Shown: positions 25,701 to 38,656, counted from the stretch's first letter. The stretch: DNA of 64,000 nucleotides from Scortum barcoo (GCA_023238725.1 CM041546.1:16006992-16070991), one strand, 5' to 3'. Translations and numbers: made by a program. Notes: generated by a model from the sequence alone, not told the origin.

Positions 25701-27449
25701 TCTGAATGAATATTAAATAAAGAGCTAAGCCTACGCCAAATGAAGAGGAGACATGGATTAACAACCCAGAGTAAAGTAATACTAATTACATATAAAGTGA
25801 TTTAGTGTACTGGTCTGGTGTATCATTTTAGAGAATATTTTCGGAATGAGCAGAACAAAACTTTGCTGATGGGTCCCAACTGCAGCCAGTTTTCAGCTAA
25901 TCAACAGTAAAGTACCCTTGATCACATTTTAACAAGGTGGCAAAGTGATTAGATTGATCTTGAATGGTCTCAAATTTAACAAGAGATGTGTCAGCACAAA
26001 TAACTTCTAGTCACCTGACTTGCTGAACTGAAATGTGTGTTCAGTCTTTCTACATTTCACCTCACACCGTCAGATATTTTCTTCTCGCACATTTCCACTG
26101 CTCTGCCAAAGTTTTACCACTGGGTGGCAGTATAGTCTTTTATATCGGCTCAAGGAACTCTTAAATTGGGCTCTACAGTGTTTGTTGCATTGCATGACAA
26201 TTATTTGGCAGACATTTTTGTCTTGAGGCAATTACTTATTTTTCCCACACATACACACATCATGGGTGTTCAATGCTCTTTACACAGCCAGATTGAATAA
26301 TTTTATTTTAATAGTTTAATAATTTTTATTAGGTCATGGACATGTAAGCTTTACTTAATGCTGAAGTAGACTGAAGGGGGCTCATTTGAGTGTTAATACT
26401 GCTGGGGTATTATAAAATCATATTTTATAAACTGATCATACATTTAGTGTGTTAAACTTTAACCTGACAAGTAACTATAGCTGTTAATTAAATGTGATGA
26501 CATACAAATTACAAATGTAGTGGAATGGTAAATGTATTAGGCATGGTTAAATGGAAGAACTCAAGTAATTGTATTTAATTGTATTAAGTAAATGTCTGTT
26601 GTTATTTTCCAGCACTGCCTAGAATTAAAGTCACTCTACCAACTGTGCTATTATTATTATATTATTATAGTGTCATTATTAAATGTCCTAGTTTTCTAGT
26701 GCTGGTATTTATTGAAGAACTATTTGATTACATTATATTTAAAGTGTTCTCTTCCCAGAAAACATCTCTTCACAACATCCGGTTATGAAACCAGACCAGC
26801 TGATAGGGGGGCAACAAGGTGGAGCAAACAACAAAGCCTGAGGGCACTTACAATGACCCATCGACGTGAGACAATTATCTTTGCATCTCTACAGGCACTG
26901 ATTTGCTTATCAAACCTGCCACATTATCGTTATCTACATCAAAACAACAGTGAAGCTCTTCTTTGTCACTGTGGTGATTGGGGCAAGATGTGTCTTGTTC
27001 AAAGAAACGTGTGCATCACACAACTTGCTTCTCTCAGTGGTCTGTGTGTCAGACTTTGAATGGGGCAGACACCCGTCTAGCCTCCAGTATTAGAAAGTAG
27101 CCGTTGGGATCAAGGCCTTAATGATGCCTTTTGGCTATTTTGGCTGATAGTGCAGCGTGAATAGTACAGACACTCACAGAAGTGCTAATCAGGTATTAAA
27201 ACAGGCTGGAGCCTGACAGTGTGAGATAAGATTTTTACAGTCTCACAGTGCTTTGCAGTAGTTTGACTAGTCTGTGTCTCACTGAATGTTGCACTTTAAA
27301 ATGCTGCAATTACATTAAAGGCTGATTGATCTCTAGGGACTTAAAGTTAAGAAAAAAAGTACAAACCTAGGTGATATAAAATAACATCAATATAACATTT
27401 CTATAAACAATATAATATATATTTAAATACATACTATATATACTGTATA

Positions 27450-27835
27450 CATATTGTATATGCTATACATAACACAATTCTCTACATAAGCTATACCCAT
27501 GCATCATTGCACATTGCACTTTCACCACTCTATTGCACTCTATAGTCTATAGTTATGTTTATGTTATGTTATGTTATGTTATGTTATTATGTTATGTTAT
27601 GTTATGTTATGTTATGTTATGTTATGTTATGTTATGTTATGTTATGTTATGTTATGTTATGTTATGTTATGTTATGTTATTTTACATTATGTAAGTTATG
27701 TTTATGTCTTTATTTCTATTTTCTTGACTTTTTATGTATGAGAGGATATTGTAAAAACCGGAGTCAAATTCCTAGTATGTGTACACATACCCAGTCAATA
27801 AAGCTGATTCTAATTCTGATTCTGATATACTTGTG
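27450..27835 (+). mobile_element. 3' end of a non-LTR retroelement with ATTCTG-type tail
   Basis: The block has short TGCACATTGCACTTT-type repeats, then a (TTATG)n microsatellite, then TCAAATTCCTAGTATGTG, CAATAAAGCTGATTC and repeats of ATTCTG. This order is the usual 3' end of a dispersed fish non-LTR retroelement (family recalled, not searched). A diverged relative of the same tail is at about 35370-35435. Confidence 0.5.
27552..27680 (+). repeat. (TTATG)n pentanucleotide microsatellite
   Basis: About 25 near-perfect TTATG units run without other sequence, interrupted once near 27587. It lies inside the retroelement tail. The apparent reading frame across it is an artefact of the repeat. 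Confidence 0.95.
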
Positions 27836-28851
27836 TATGAATCATTAGGACCACCAAAGTTAGCTAAACCATGGGTTATTCTCTATTGTCTGAAAAAAAA
27901 AAAAAAACACTTCTCAGGAATGATCCATACACATCTTTTCACTGCAGTTTTGAGAACAAATATGCACTGTGTATGTGTGTGTGTGTGTGTGTATTGTATT
28001 GTCATTGGACTCTGACCCTCCACGTTGGATGCTGGCACTGTCAACAGGGGGAGGATAAGGCTTTATGTTGTATATTCACAACAACAAGTGGTTGCACAGT
28101 TTTTGTTTTTTATGACAGGTAGAATTTTGCAGCGTTCCAAGCACCATCAAAACAAACTCATGAGTAAGAAGACTCTGTCACATCGTGCCGGTCAATCACG
28201 TTTCTCAGAACCACTTCTCGATTTTAGTCTTGACACTAGGAAGGTGCAGTTTTGTGGCAAGCATTGACAAGTACAAGAATAAGAACAACAGTCTCTGCCC
28301 CTGGATAAAGTAGGACAAAAACTGAGAGAGGAGCTTGGACGTGTTAAGACATGGAAGATGAAGTCAAACTATTTGTTGTTACCTGGAAAAAAAGGAGCAC
28401 ATGCCCTGCTGTGGCTTGTGACAATAGTAGTCCCTCTGTGTGTGTATGTAGCAATCATACTTTGTCAGTTTTGTGTAGTTTCAGGATGGCTTGTGATTAC
28501 ACCGTATACTCTAAAAAACACAATATTGTAATGGTAGATATTTCTTGTGGATTCATATATACTGAGAACAAATGAATACAAAGACTAGTCTAATTTATTT
28601 TATATGCATGTATTTATTTTTCGATAACTTACAGAAATTACAAAAAAGTTCACAACACAGTAAAAACTAAGTATATACATTTTGAAAAGTGCAGCAGTTT
28701 GCACCTAGCAATAAATATTATTTCATGGGTAAACACCAAGTTTAATCTGGTTTACAGTACAATTCAGATATTTTAATTATTATTTTTCATGGTTCAAACA
28801 GAGGTAGACCAAACAAGGCCAGCATCTTGATAACTGATGATAGTAGCTGAC

Positions 28852-29902
28852 TTAGTTGGCGTTGACAAAGGACTGGTAGAGGGACATGAGCTGAGCCTGG
28901 AGGTCCTGGGCGTAGGGGTCAAGCTTTTCCCTCAGGTCTTCAGCGTAGGGGGCCACCATTTGTTTCACCAGATTCGCTCTCTGAGTCAGCTCAACCTGGA
29001 CCTTGCTGGTCATGGGGGCCACGCTATCCTGGAAGTCACGCAGGTGCTGGTCCACCTTCTGCTTCAGGTCATCAGTGTAGGGCCCCAGCTGAGCCTGCAG
29101 ATCCTTCACACTCTGCTCCAGGTTGGTCTTCAGCTCCTCGCTCTTCTGCATCAGGGTGGTCCTCAGGGCCTCAGAGTCCAGGGAGTCTGCATAGGGGGCC
29201 AGCTCCTGCTTGAGCTGCTCCACTCTCTGCTGGATCTGGGCCTTCATGTCATCGGTGTAGGGCTCCAGCCTGTCCCTGACGGTGCTCAGCTCCTGGGTCA
29301 GCACATTCCTCAGCACGTCAGCCTCTGCAGTGATCTTGGTCACCAGGTCCTGGGCTGCAGGGGGAAGCTGCTCCTGGAGGGTGACTGCATACTTGCTTGC
29401 TATGGAAGCGCTCTCTGCCAGACGGGTGCTACAGGACAGAAGAAGTCAATCTTAGACCCTCAAAAGTTTTGATGACACCATCCAATCCCAACCCCACCCA
29501 ATCTTGATCAACATGTGTCCCTAATAGGCAGAGTCCTCAGGGTCATGCGTGTCACACAACTTACTTGACTTCCTGTCCAAACTGTGATTTCCTAATCATC
29601 TCGACGGTGTCATCAGCTGTCTGGGTGGCCTTGGCAATGTAGTCCCAGAAAGCATCAGTCAGCACTTCCAGCTGTGGCTTGGGTGCATCAGCGTAGAAGA
29701 AGTTGGCATTGCAGCCTGTTGGGTGGACATGAGAACAGCATGAGTAACAGTGCAGATTTTCAGTTCAAGTTCATTTTGATTGGTCAGTCACAGAAATAAT
29801 GCTTTGACTGAGCTTTATAGAAAATACATTTAAAAGTTAAAAACAAAAAGCTTGCAACGCACCAGACAGCACCGTGATGGCCAGTACGACAAACACCTTC
29901 AT
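28852..29902 (-). CDS. apoa4: Apolipoprotein A-IV-like, minus-strand copy
   Basis: A secreted exchangeable apolipoprotein that binds the surface of chylomicrons and HDL. Coding exons 29902-29863, 29715-29565 and 29428-28852 (TAA) join to 255 codons. A non-coding exon 1 ends at 30013 (donor GTGAGA), with the exon 2 acceptor before 29914. Residues 1-14 are a signal peptide, followed by CNANFFYADAPKPQLEVLTDAFWDYIAKA-like text that is characteristic of fish apoA-IV (quoted motif shortened: ADAPKPQLEVLTDAFW). The last exon encodes proline-punctuated 22-residue amphipathic repeats (EPYTDDM, APYADSL, GPYTDDL, APMTSKV, APYAEDL, DPYAQDL). ApoA-I is less likely, given the N-terminal signature. The gene is head-to-head with its paralogue at 32.3 kb. 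Confidence 0.93.
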
Positions 29903-30075
29903 GACTGCGTCTTGCTGAAAAACAATTTTGATCTAGTTAACTTCCCAGCTGCGTTACACGTCATATCCTTTATATTTGCCTCTTTGTTTTGAAGTGCAGT
30001 ATCAATTCTCACCTGCTTTTTGGCTTGGTTTATCTCTGAGCGTTCAGCGTGTTTGTGAGTGCGTCAGGCTGGTGC

Positions 30076-30083
30076 TGTATATA
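30076..30083 (-). promoter_or_regulatory. apoa4: TATA box of the minus-strand apoA-IV-like gene
   Basis: TATATATA lies about 65 bases upstream of the inferred donor of non-coding exon 1 (30013), so transcription would start near 30050. Confidence 0.75.
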
Positions 30084-30117
30084 TACTGAAGCCACCTGAC
30101 AGTTGTAGTCAAGAGCC

Positions 30118-30126
30118 CAAAGTCCA
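30118..30126 (-). promoter_or_regulatory. HNF4-like site of the minus-strand apoA-IV-like gene
   Basis: TGGACTTTG on the gene strand (CAAAGTCCA on plus), followed by GGCTC. This matches the HNF4-alpha-preferred core recalled from known liver promoters. It is 34 bases upstream of the TATA box. Confidence 0.5.
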
Positions 30127-30129
30127 GGA

Positions 30130-32050
30130 GTCCCTGCCATGTTGTCATAACGGCTCTCTTCCTGTTTCTGCTGCTTCTCCTGGCGACTATCACATGACCG
30201 TTTGGGGTTACAAGATGGACACAATCTTTACAGTGTACCGAGACATTTTCAGGCTTTAAGGAACAATAAAACCTACAGTATATACTCAACAGGAAATATT
30301 ACAACAGTTCTCCTCTGGCCCCTCTCTCGAGAAAGGAATTTAGGATATAGTGATTAACTGTCCACATAGCCCAGTGCTAACAGCCTCCAGATAATTGCAG
30401 ATAACCTTGTTGCACTGGTGGACTTTGTGTGGACTTTGTGTTACAGACATGAATAAAATAGCGCAAGGCACTAAAGTGTTTTTGTTTTGTTTTTATAGCG
30501 AAAAGGGCTTTATTTTTTAACAGTATCCAGCAGCTATAAATTGTGTCTATAGTACTTTCAAAAGGACAATATTTTCCAGCTTGCTGTCAAAATAGCACCA
30601 TATTTCACTTTATACTTTAAATAATGGCTGATGCTGGAGTTATTTCCAAAGTAACAGGAAAATGGTAGAGGACCAGTTAACATAAGACAGTGTTGTCACT
30701 TTGGCTGGGAGGGTGAAAAAATAGATAAAGAGAAATAAGAAGTTAGCAGACAGAAGTACTCTTTTACCACTTTTACACTATTTAATTAACAGAAATCTCC
30801 CTCAAAAGGACATTAAAGAAATTACTGAGTGAAATCACTCACAATCTTTTTGACATACCAGCATGTCAGATACTTATGACTGTTGGAAATCTGTGTATCT
30901 GATATGATAGTTTCTAAAGAAAAAAATGCTCAATTAGAGCAAGAAGTGACAAAATAAAGACTCACTTCTGATGCTCCAAATGTACTGTACATAATTTCTA
31001 CATTGATCAAGAAACTGTCCTCAGATTCAGGGTCCTCTATTGTGAGGTTTGATTTTCATTCTATGGCAATGTTAAAACTCAGACTTAATAATCTCTGAAA
31101 CATATACAACATACCAAAAGGTAGGAGTCTCATTATCGCTGTCATATTTTATGTTTCTTTGCATTTCATTGACTTTTGATGGAGCCATAAAGAGCTGGGT
31201 GACACTTTGGGGAAATGTGAATATTCTGCCATCAGTTGGACAACATATTTCTTTAAATACCAAAAGAAGCAACAGATGACGAGCTGCCCTTCAGCATGCT
31301 CATATGAAAGCCTCAAAGGAGGCAAAAGGATCAAAATCTTGTCAATACAATGTTCTACTTTCAAGTTTCAGACAGTATGAAGGACCTCTCCCTGTCTAAG
31401 AGAAAAATGAAATCACTTGAAGAAGAATGAATCAAAGTAAAATGCCACTCTTCAAAAGTGGTTTCAGAGGAAAAACTATGGCACAGTCTGCTGGTGCGAA
31501 ACAGCAGCTATACTTTGTCCTTCAGAAGCTGACGGTGTTTGTGTCTGATAACCCTTGGCCAGACCAACCCTTAGTGGCTGTTGAACATTGGCATGACACA
31601 GAAACTAGAAGCATGAATTGCTATGACGTGAGCTGGAAAAATTTCAAGCCAATAGAGGCAATAAAACACACACTGTATATCTAATCGTACATCAAAGAAA
31701 TTAAGGAGAGAGATTTTGTCTGTCCTAGCAAAGAGTTATCTGTGGCTATGAAAAGCTAACAGCTAAGTTATTACAGATGGGCCTGTGAGGACAAGGTTCA
31801 TCTGAGGTTAAACTTATGGTTTGGTTAGACTGATGAATCACATATCTATTTAGGTAGTTATATCAAGTAAGGACATAAAATAATGTGGCAATAATCATGG
31901 TTTCAAATAAAAATCGGTGTGTGGCAGGTGACCACTGGTACGTGAAGATGCGTGTTGGTGTAACATTATGGGCTTTGTGTGCCGCGTTGGATTATCTGGT
32001 CCAAAATGTCAATGAGGATAACTGGGTGAGGCAAGGTGACAGCAAGGCAC
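30130..32050. other. Intergenic region between the divergent apoA-IV-like genes
   Basis: About 2 kb separates the two promoters. No coding exon or clear repeat is seen. It presumably carries shared and private regulatory sequence for both genes. Confidence 0.5.
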
Positions 32051-32057
32051 TAGCACC

Positions 32058-32066
32058 TGGACTTTG
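32058..32066 (+). promoter_or_regulatory. HNF4-like site of the plus-strand apoA-IV-like gene
   Basis: TGGACTTTG, the same nonamer and orientation as in the divergent paralogue, 22 bases upstream of the TATA box. Confidence 0.5.
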
Positions 32067-32088
32067 AGATCATTACTGTTTGGCTTGC

Positions 32089-32095
32089 TATATAA
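32089..32095 (+). promoter_or_regulatory. apoa4: TATA box of the plus-strand apoA-IV-like gene
   Basis: TATATAA precedes an inferred non-coding exon 1 that ends at 32163 (donor GTAAGA). The exon 2 acceptor is before 32264. Confidence 0.75.
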
Positions 32096-32274
32096 ACTGC
32101 AGAAGCTCACAAGCTGAGCACAAGCACTACCAAGTGGATTTGCAGATACACTTGCAAACTCAGGTAAGATGATGAAGAGATGACGGTAGCTGTACCTTTC
32201 CTTTCAGAAATGCTTCTTGGTGAACATGCTGTGCTAACCAGTTTTGCATGTTCTTGTTCTAAGGTCTGAGAGCC

Positions 32275-33297
32275 ATGAAGGTCCTTGTTGTGCTCGCCCT
32301 TGCCGTTTTCACTGGTGAGTATGATGACAAAATACCATTCTACTTTTTGGAGCATGCAAAAACTGAAAAAAACAAAAAACAACAACTGTGAGATTTGCTA
32401 CAGTATAAGTGTTTATCTGAAACCTGTTCTCGTGTCCATCCAACAGGCTGCAATGCCAACCTCTTCTATGCTGATGCACCCAAGCCACAGCTGGAAGTGC
32501 TGACTGATGCCTTCTGGGACTATGTTGCAAAGGCCACCCAGACAGCTGATGACACCGTGCAGATGATCAGGAAGTCTCAGTTTGGACAGGAAGTCAGGTA
32601 GGTCAGGCAAGACCACTGTGATGATTGGTGACGTGCTGATGGTTTTAAAAAAATGCAACACTGATTTCCCTCTTAGGGAAATTTGAAAAACTTGATCTAA
32701 TTGTTCACTTTCTTTTCTAGTGCCCGTCTCACAGAGAGTGCCGATGTGGCCAACCAGTATGCAGTCACCCTCCAGGAGCAGCTTCCTCCTGCAGCCCAGG
32801 ACCTGATCGCCAAAGTCACTGCAGAGGCTGACGTGCTGAAAGAGCGTCTGACCCAGGAGCTGAGCACCGTAAGGGACAGGCTGGAGCCCTACACCGAGGA
32901 CATGAAGGCCCAGATCCAGCAGAGAGTGGAGCAGCTCAAGCAGGAGCTGGCCCCATATGCAGACTCCCTGGACTCTGAGGCCCTGAGGACCACCCTGTTG
33001 CAGAAGAGCGAGGAGCTGAAGACCAACCTGGAGCAGAGTGTGAAGGATCTGCAGACTCAGCTGGGGCCCTACACTGATGACCTGAAGCAGAAGGTGGACC
33101 TGCACCTGCAGGACTTCAAGGAGAAGGTGGCCCCCATGACCGAGAGGGTCCAGAGTGAGCTGACTCAGAGAGCCCAGCAGGTGAAAGAAATGGCCTCACC
33201 CTTCGTTAATGAGCTGAGAGAAAGGCTGGACCCCTACACCCAGGACCTCCAGGCCCGCCTCACCGCCCTCTACGAGTCCTTTATCAAAACCAACTAA
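32275..33297 (+). CDS. apoa4: Apolipoprotein A-IV-like, plus-strand copy
   Basis: The second secreted apoA-IV-type lipid-binding protein. Coding exons 32275-32314, 32447-32597 and 32721-33297 (TAA) have exactly the same lengths (40, 151 and 577 bases) as those of the minus-strand copy and also give 255 codons. The signal peptide MKVLVVLALAVFTG is followed by CNANLFYADAPKPQ and proline-started 22-residue helical repeats across the last exon. Candidate poly(A) signals are near 33446 and 33516. The centre of exon 4 is almost identical to the paralogue, while introns, UTRs and the 3' quarter are diverged. Lipid binding and roles in intestinal or hepatic lipoprotein assembly are inferred from the family. 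Confidence 0.94.
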
Positions 33298-33529
33298 GTC
33301 AACCTCCACCTAATGTTGAACAGAAAGAAACTTGCACCTCAAGAAACAATACTCTGATCTCAGGAAGATGCCCATGTTGTTAACTCAAGCTCAGCATTTT
33401 TGAAAGTTGAAGATGTATAGATATATTTAAAGTATTAAACAACAAATAAATAATAAATATTAGTATAGTGTTGGTCTGTGACCACACACTGTGTTCTCTT
33501 CCTATATTATGGAAATAAAATAAAAGCAA

Positions 33530-36500
33530 AGCATTAACTGTGTGTCTCTTATGTTATTCACAAAGACCTGGTGAAATATTTTCTTATATTTTAAAGAAAA
33601 ATAAATAAATAAACTGAAAACGAAAAAAGCAATTACACACATCATTATCTAAGTGTGGTAATGGAAACTAGAAATGTGGTAACTCACACCTCCATAATTA
33701 CATGGTTTTATCACACAAATCAGCTCAACAAGTGTATTTTTTTTTCATCACACCAATATTAATACTTACTATTACTTCTACTACAAATGTCCTAAACATG
33801 AAAACATGCTGGTTGTTTTGTTGGTGCATAGGATTCTTTGAAAGGAATTAGTGCCATCTGGTGAACATATAGAGCCACTTCATCGTATATATTCATGTGC
33901 AGACATGGCCCGTCCGTTTCAATGCATGGATTTACGGTCAAACTTTCCACATCAAATCAACACAAAAATCAGTGGGATATAAAGTCTTTCTTTGTTTGTT
34001 CAGTCATGGGTTGCAAAATCTTGCCCCCTTTACCACGCCCCTGTAAGATTCAGTTGTGTGTCCTGGACAGGGCATGTTCAGGTTTGTCTCCGCAAGTCTG
34101 GAAGTTCATAAACACATCCTGCTTCCACTGTGTTTTTTAAGGTTTCCTTTTGTGCCTCCATCACTGCTGCCAGATCGCTCCCACACTGCCTTACCCAGTG
34201 GCAAACAACATTCCTCCGTCCTGCCCCCAGCTGTCACAGACATGCTCACCATTAACCCTCCAAGCACACACACAGCTCTGATTTCTAATTATGACTAGTT
34301 ATGATTATGTAAAGGTTTTTGACTATCTTCTGAACCTGCATGTTTTAAAATGAAAAAGTGTACAAATACTTACTGAATTAAGGACCTTTTCTTTCACTTT
34401 TCTCTTACAGTTATTTTGTCTTTATGATTAGGTTCACACTTTTCTATCTACGTTTGTTAAATGATGATTGATTTGGGAATTATGAACCAATTATATCATA
34501 AACATTAAAGTAAATGAATGATTTAATGATGATAAGTAGTAAATAATAGTTATTTTAATTAGACATAAATAAACATGTATCCTGAAAAGCCATAACAACA
34601 TGTTACTTTTAAGCACTGTGCACTTAGATGGGAGATATTGGACAGAAAAAAAAAAGAGTGAAGAAAAACAAAAACACATTATGAGCTATACTGAAATCCA
34701 TTTTGATGGATTTGCATCAAAGCTCACACTGGTTTACACCTCGCTGTGTGTGCAAGTCTTTTGTCAAAAAACATTCTGATAAATGTATAGATTTAGGGAA
34801 GATGATTTCTTAAGCCATGTAGTTATTGGAGCAGACTGGCAAGAGTCTTGACTTCAAAAAGGCATTGCATATTTTTGAGTTAAAAAGTACAGCAGTCACA
34901 GTTGTCTTTGCTCTGTATCCCTGTATGGCTCTGTTAAATTTTTTTTGTTTTCAGATGTCAGATTTTTTTAAGGGAAATACACACAAAGGAACTGTTTGAC
35001 ATTTGGGGAAATGTGCTTATTGGCTTTCTTTCTAGTTAGATGAAGATGGATACCACTCACCTGTCTTTACAGCTAGCTTGGCTCTGTCCAATGGTAAAAC
35101 ATGCATCCAATTGACACTCTACAATGTGATTATTGGTTCTTGGTACAAAAAATGAATAAGTGTATTTCCTTTAATGTCTTGCTGATCCTTTAATTGGATG
35201 GTTTCTTTTTGCAAATCCCTGCCCAGACTGCACTTTCATTTAAAAAAAATACATGTTGTACATATGTACATAACACTATATTTTTTATCATGTTTCATGT
35301 GTCATTTTTTAATTAACCTTTTCTATTCTATTTGCAGTACTTGTTTTTTATTTTGTTACACATCAAACATAAAAGCAAATTCCTTGTTTGTGAAAACTAC
35401 ACTTGGCAATGAAGCTGTTTCTGAAACTGAGACATAATTTAAACTGATTTCAAATAATATTTGACCAAAGAAAATATCTGTGAGCCTGGATGTGCCTGTT
35501 GCCAACCAGCCAGGTTTGTGCTCAGCTTGATCTCCTTAGTAGACACACAGCTTTTGTTCTTCAGCCTAAAAGGATAACTACACTATTAGCTTACCCTCTC
35601 ACCCTGGGCAACAAACAGCGAATGACAGCAGGCAGCGATCTGACTCGGGGTTACTTTCGTTAATGGACACACATTAGCTGCTGCATGCATCGAACCTGTG
35701 ATCCCTTTATTACAGAGAGACAGTGCTGTGAACTCAGCAGACCCAGTCTGTCTGTACACATCCCCATCAGCTGATCCCACTCTGACTCAGAGCCAGATGA
35801 TGGGGGGATATGCTGCAGGAAAAACATTCAATTCTGAACTTGAACATCTAGTTCAACAACTTATAACCCAGAGACAGTTTACTGCAGTAGCCTTGCTGAC
35901 TCGTCTGAACAGATGTTTTTTTTCTCTGTTTGGAAGGGTGAGATCATCCAAGACTTAACCAAAAACAAAACTCCACAGCAGCTTCCAGAAAACAAGATCA
36001 CCAGGATGGGGTTACTTTTGGTCATCTAAAGATACCCTCTCACACTCCCTCGCCTGATAGAGGTTGGACATTGCCTCTGTTGTTGTGGGGCAAAAGGAGA
36101 AGCGGCAGCAGTTTAGATGACCGTGTCAGATATTTTACTGTATTACCTCATGGTTCTTCTGAATTCTCTGTTTCACTTCCCCTGTCTGTCCCTTTATGCC
36201 GGTGGCACAGCAAAGGATGTCAGTGCGTGGTGGATTTATGTGGTCTGGCCTGTGACCTTTGTGGATACATGTATGTAATCATTCCCTCTGCACAGTACAA
36301 ATGCAAAATATCTACTTGAAATTCCTGAATTTCAAATACATCTAAGTAGGCAGCGTGGATGAATATTTCACACAAGCGATTAAATGTCTTGCTCAAACTT
36401 AAAATAACATAGAAGAAAATCCTTGTGAATGTGTGAAAACAAAAGTCATTGTGTGGTGATGTTTTACACTGATGGGATTTACTCATCTTGATTTGTTTGT

Positions 36501-38640
36501 GTGTTTGAACTAGACTGGAGGTAAACACACAGTATACAACACACCTCCCGCAGCGACACACACGACACACTATTGCCGTGGAATACCAAGGTCAAAGGTA
36601 TCTTGTTTTTAACAGGGAAGTGCCACCAGAACACACGGAGGCATCTAAACCTCATATTTTACAACGTAGCTGGCCTCCCAATCATTGAACACACAGCTGA
36701 CCCCTGTTGGTTATCTCACACTAATGTTATTATGTCCTCGCACTAACTATCTGACCGAGCCAACACACTTAAACTTTGTTCCTGTGTGAAGTGGCGCTTC
36801 TGTGAAAAAAGACAAAACAGAGAAATACGTTGACAACAAAGAGGCCACGTCCTAAAGGGCAATGGTCAGTACACATGGGCAGTGATGGAGTCAAGAGTTG
36901 AAGTTGATGTCATATGTCATGGCTGGGAGGATACGGTCTAATTATTTATATGTGATTTAAAATAAATCAGTTTCTTACTGCTCAAGACTGCAAAACAGAA
37001 CTGTAAGTATGACAAAAGAGGAACAAGATAGCACAACATATAAACAAATTAAATTCACAGTTTGATACTGCTTAACCAAAAGCTTGAGTCAGGCTTTAGG
37101 AATGAAGTCCCAGATTTATGCCATCATGTGTGGTTCAGTGAAGCTTTTTTTGAAGTCTATGTTTGTTTACACAACCAATGCAACAGCAATCTTTTAAAAC
37201 TTTAAACATAACTGAAAAACAGCAGGTCTGTCTGATACGGAGGTATAAATATGCGTGTGATGGAGGCGGGGGTGACCGTTATGGTTTGTTCTGTTACTAA
37301 ACAAAGATTTGTTGCTCAATAAGCTCAGCTAAACACTTTCTCTTCGAATCATATGCCCTCTTTCTTATGCCAATTTCGAAACCTTGGGAATTTTGTGGGA
37401 AATTACTGTCCTCTGTGAAAACCGATAACACGAAAACAGATAATGTTCCAGTTTCTTTCCTGTATAATCTTTCTCCTATTCAGGATTTTTCCTTTTTTTA
37501 AACCTGTGATCCTTCTTTTGTACAGTGGGCTTACTGTACCTGAGAGCTCCCCAAGCCCAAACATGCCCACCTTGTCGTGCTGACACCTATGTTGACTTTA
37601 GGCACTTACTGGTAATTTACTGCTGTAAGTCATGTGGCAGTACAGTACAGCAAGTACAGTACATAGAAAGTCCGGTGCATATGGTGTGCATACAGAAAAG
37701 CCACACGTTCTTCATCCATCATCTGAAATAAGAGGGTGGGAAAGGGAGGGTGCAAAGACGCCGTATCTGTTGGGGGTAGTGTGGCTGCAGGGGGTGGATA
37801 GGTGGCGATCGGGGGTGTCAATGGTGAGCGTCGGGCAGACCATTTAGATTGGAATGCATGTGTGAAAGGCTTATTTACATCTGAGTGCCAAGAGCATTTA
37901 CACCCAGATGAGACCACTTGGTGATAATGATCAAGGGAAAAGCTGCAAAGCTGCGGCCATTTAACACCAAGACTGCAAGATTCAGCAGTAGAAGAAAAAT
38001 AAAAGGTATAAAACCGCCACATAAAAAGTAAAGAGATGTAGTGGAGTATAAGCAGTAGTGGGACATAACTTAGTAGGCATATTTACACAAGTACATATTT
38101 ATGGTATTTGTAGTTTGTTTAAGTATTATGCGTCTCCTCCACTATCATTTGTAAGAAAATCTCTGCTCTATACTCAAAGACCTTTAATTAGCAGCCACTG
38201 ATAACAGTTACTGTGCAGATCAGGATTCACAAACAAAACGTGATCAGATTATCATATATGATGTGTTGTAATCATTTAAGTTACCCAGTTACATCTGAAG
38301 TAGGTGATTAGCTTAATCTCCATCAGCTTTTACTTGCAATGGGGAGTTTTACTTTTGTTGTGTGGCTACTTTTACTCGAGTAAAATAGCCACAGTGCTGA
38401 TATCCCCATCCCTGGGTATAACAGAGTAGTCTAACCTAAACACTTGTAAAAATCGCTGCTTTCAGGCTCTGGCAGTAATGCATGAGAGGTGAAAAAAGTA
38501 TGCAATCGGAATAAAACAGAGGACTGTTTTTCATGACATTGAACGTGGACCCCTCCCACGTTATTCTCGGGACGGGCAGGTTGCTCAATCAGCCGCTGTT
38601 ACTCTCAGGTTGCGTGTAAAGATCCAGGAATCTGTGCGGA
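33530..38640. other. Intergenic region between apoA-IV-like and apoE
   Basis: About 5 kb without a supported gene. A retroelement-tail remnant at about 35340-35435 is listed separately. The short open frames here have no family resemblance that I recognise. Enhancers for the cluster could lie here but cannot be read directly. Confidence 0.5.
35340..35435 (+). repeat. Degenerate retroelement 3' tail
   Basis: Contains AAATTCCTTGTTTGTGAAAA, then CACTTGGCAATGAAGCTG and TTCTGAAACTGAGAC. This is a decayed version of the tail at 27760-27830 (AAATTCCTAG, CAATAAAGCTGATTCT) with the same order and spacing. Confidence 0.5.
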
Positions 38641-38656
38641 CAAATATCATCACCAC

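Larger units (their letters stand above)
22710..28620. other. Intergenic region upstream of the meprin gene
   Basis: No supported coding exon. The sequence is AT-rich and contains the retroelement tail and pentanucleotide repeat at 27.45-27.83 kb, listed separately, and a short GT run near 27972-27991. The many short open frames have no splice context or recognisable family. Confidence 0.5.

Noticed and set aside
27555..27848. Open frame rich in MLCYV repeats
   Set aside because: Produced entirely by the (TTATG)n microsatellite.
28837..29472. 211-codon plus-strand frame across the apoA-IV-like exon
   Set aside because: Antisense shadow of the amphipathic-repeat exon; the minus strand carries the apolipoprotein and its splice sites.
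32413..33105. 230-codon minus-strand frame opposite the plus-strand apoA-IV-like gene
   Set aside because: Antisense shadow. It reads almost like the other shadow frame because the two sense genes are similar.
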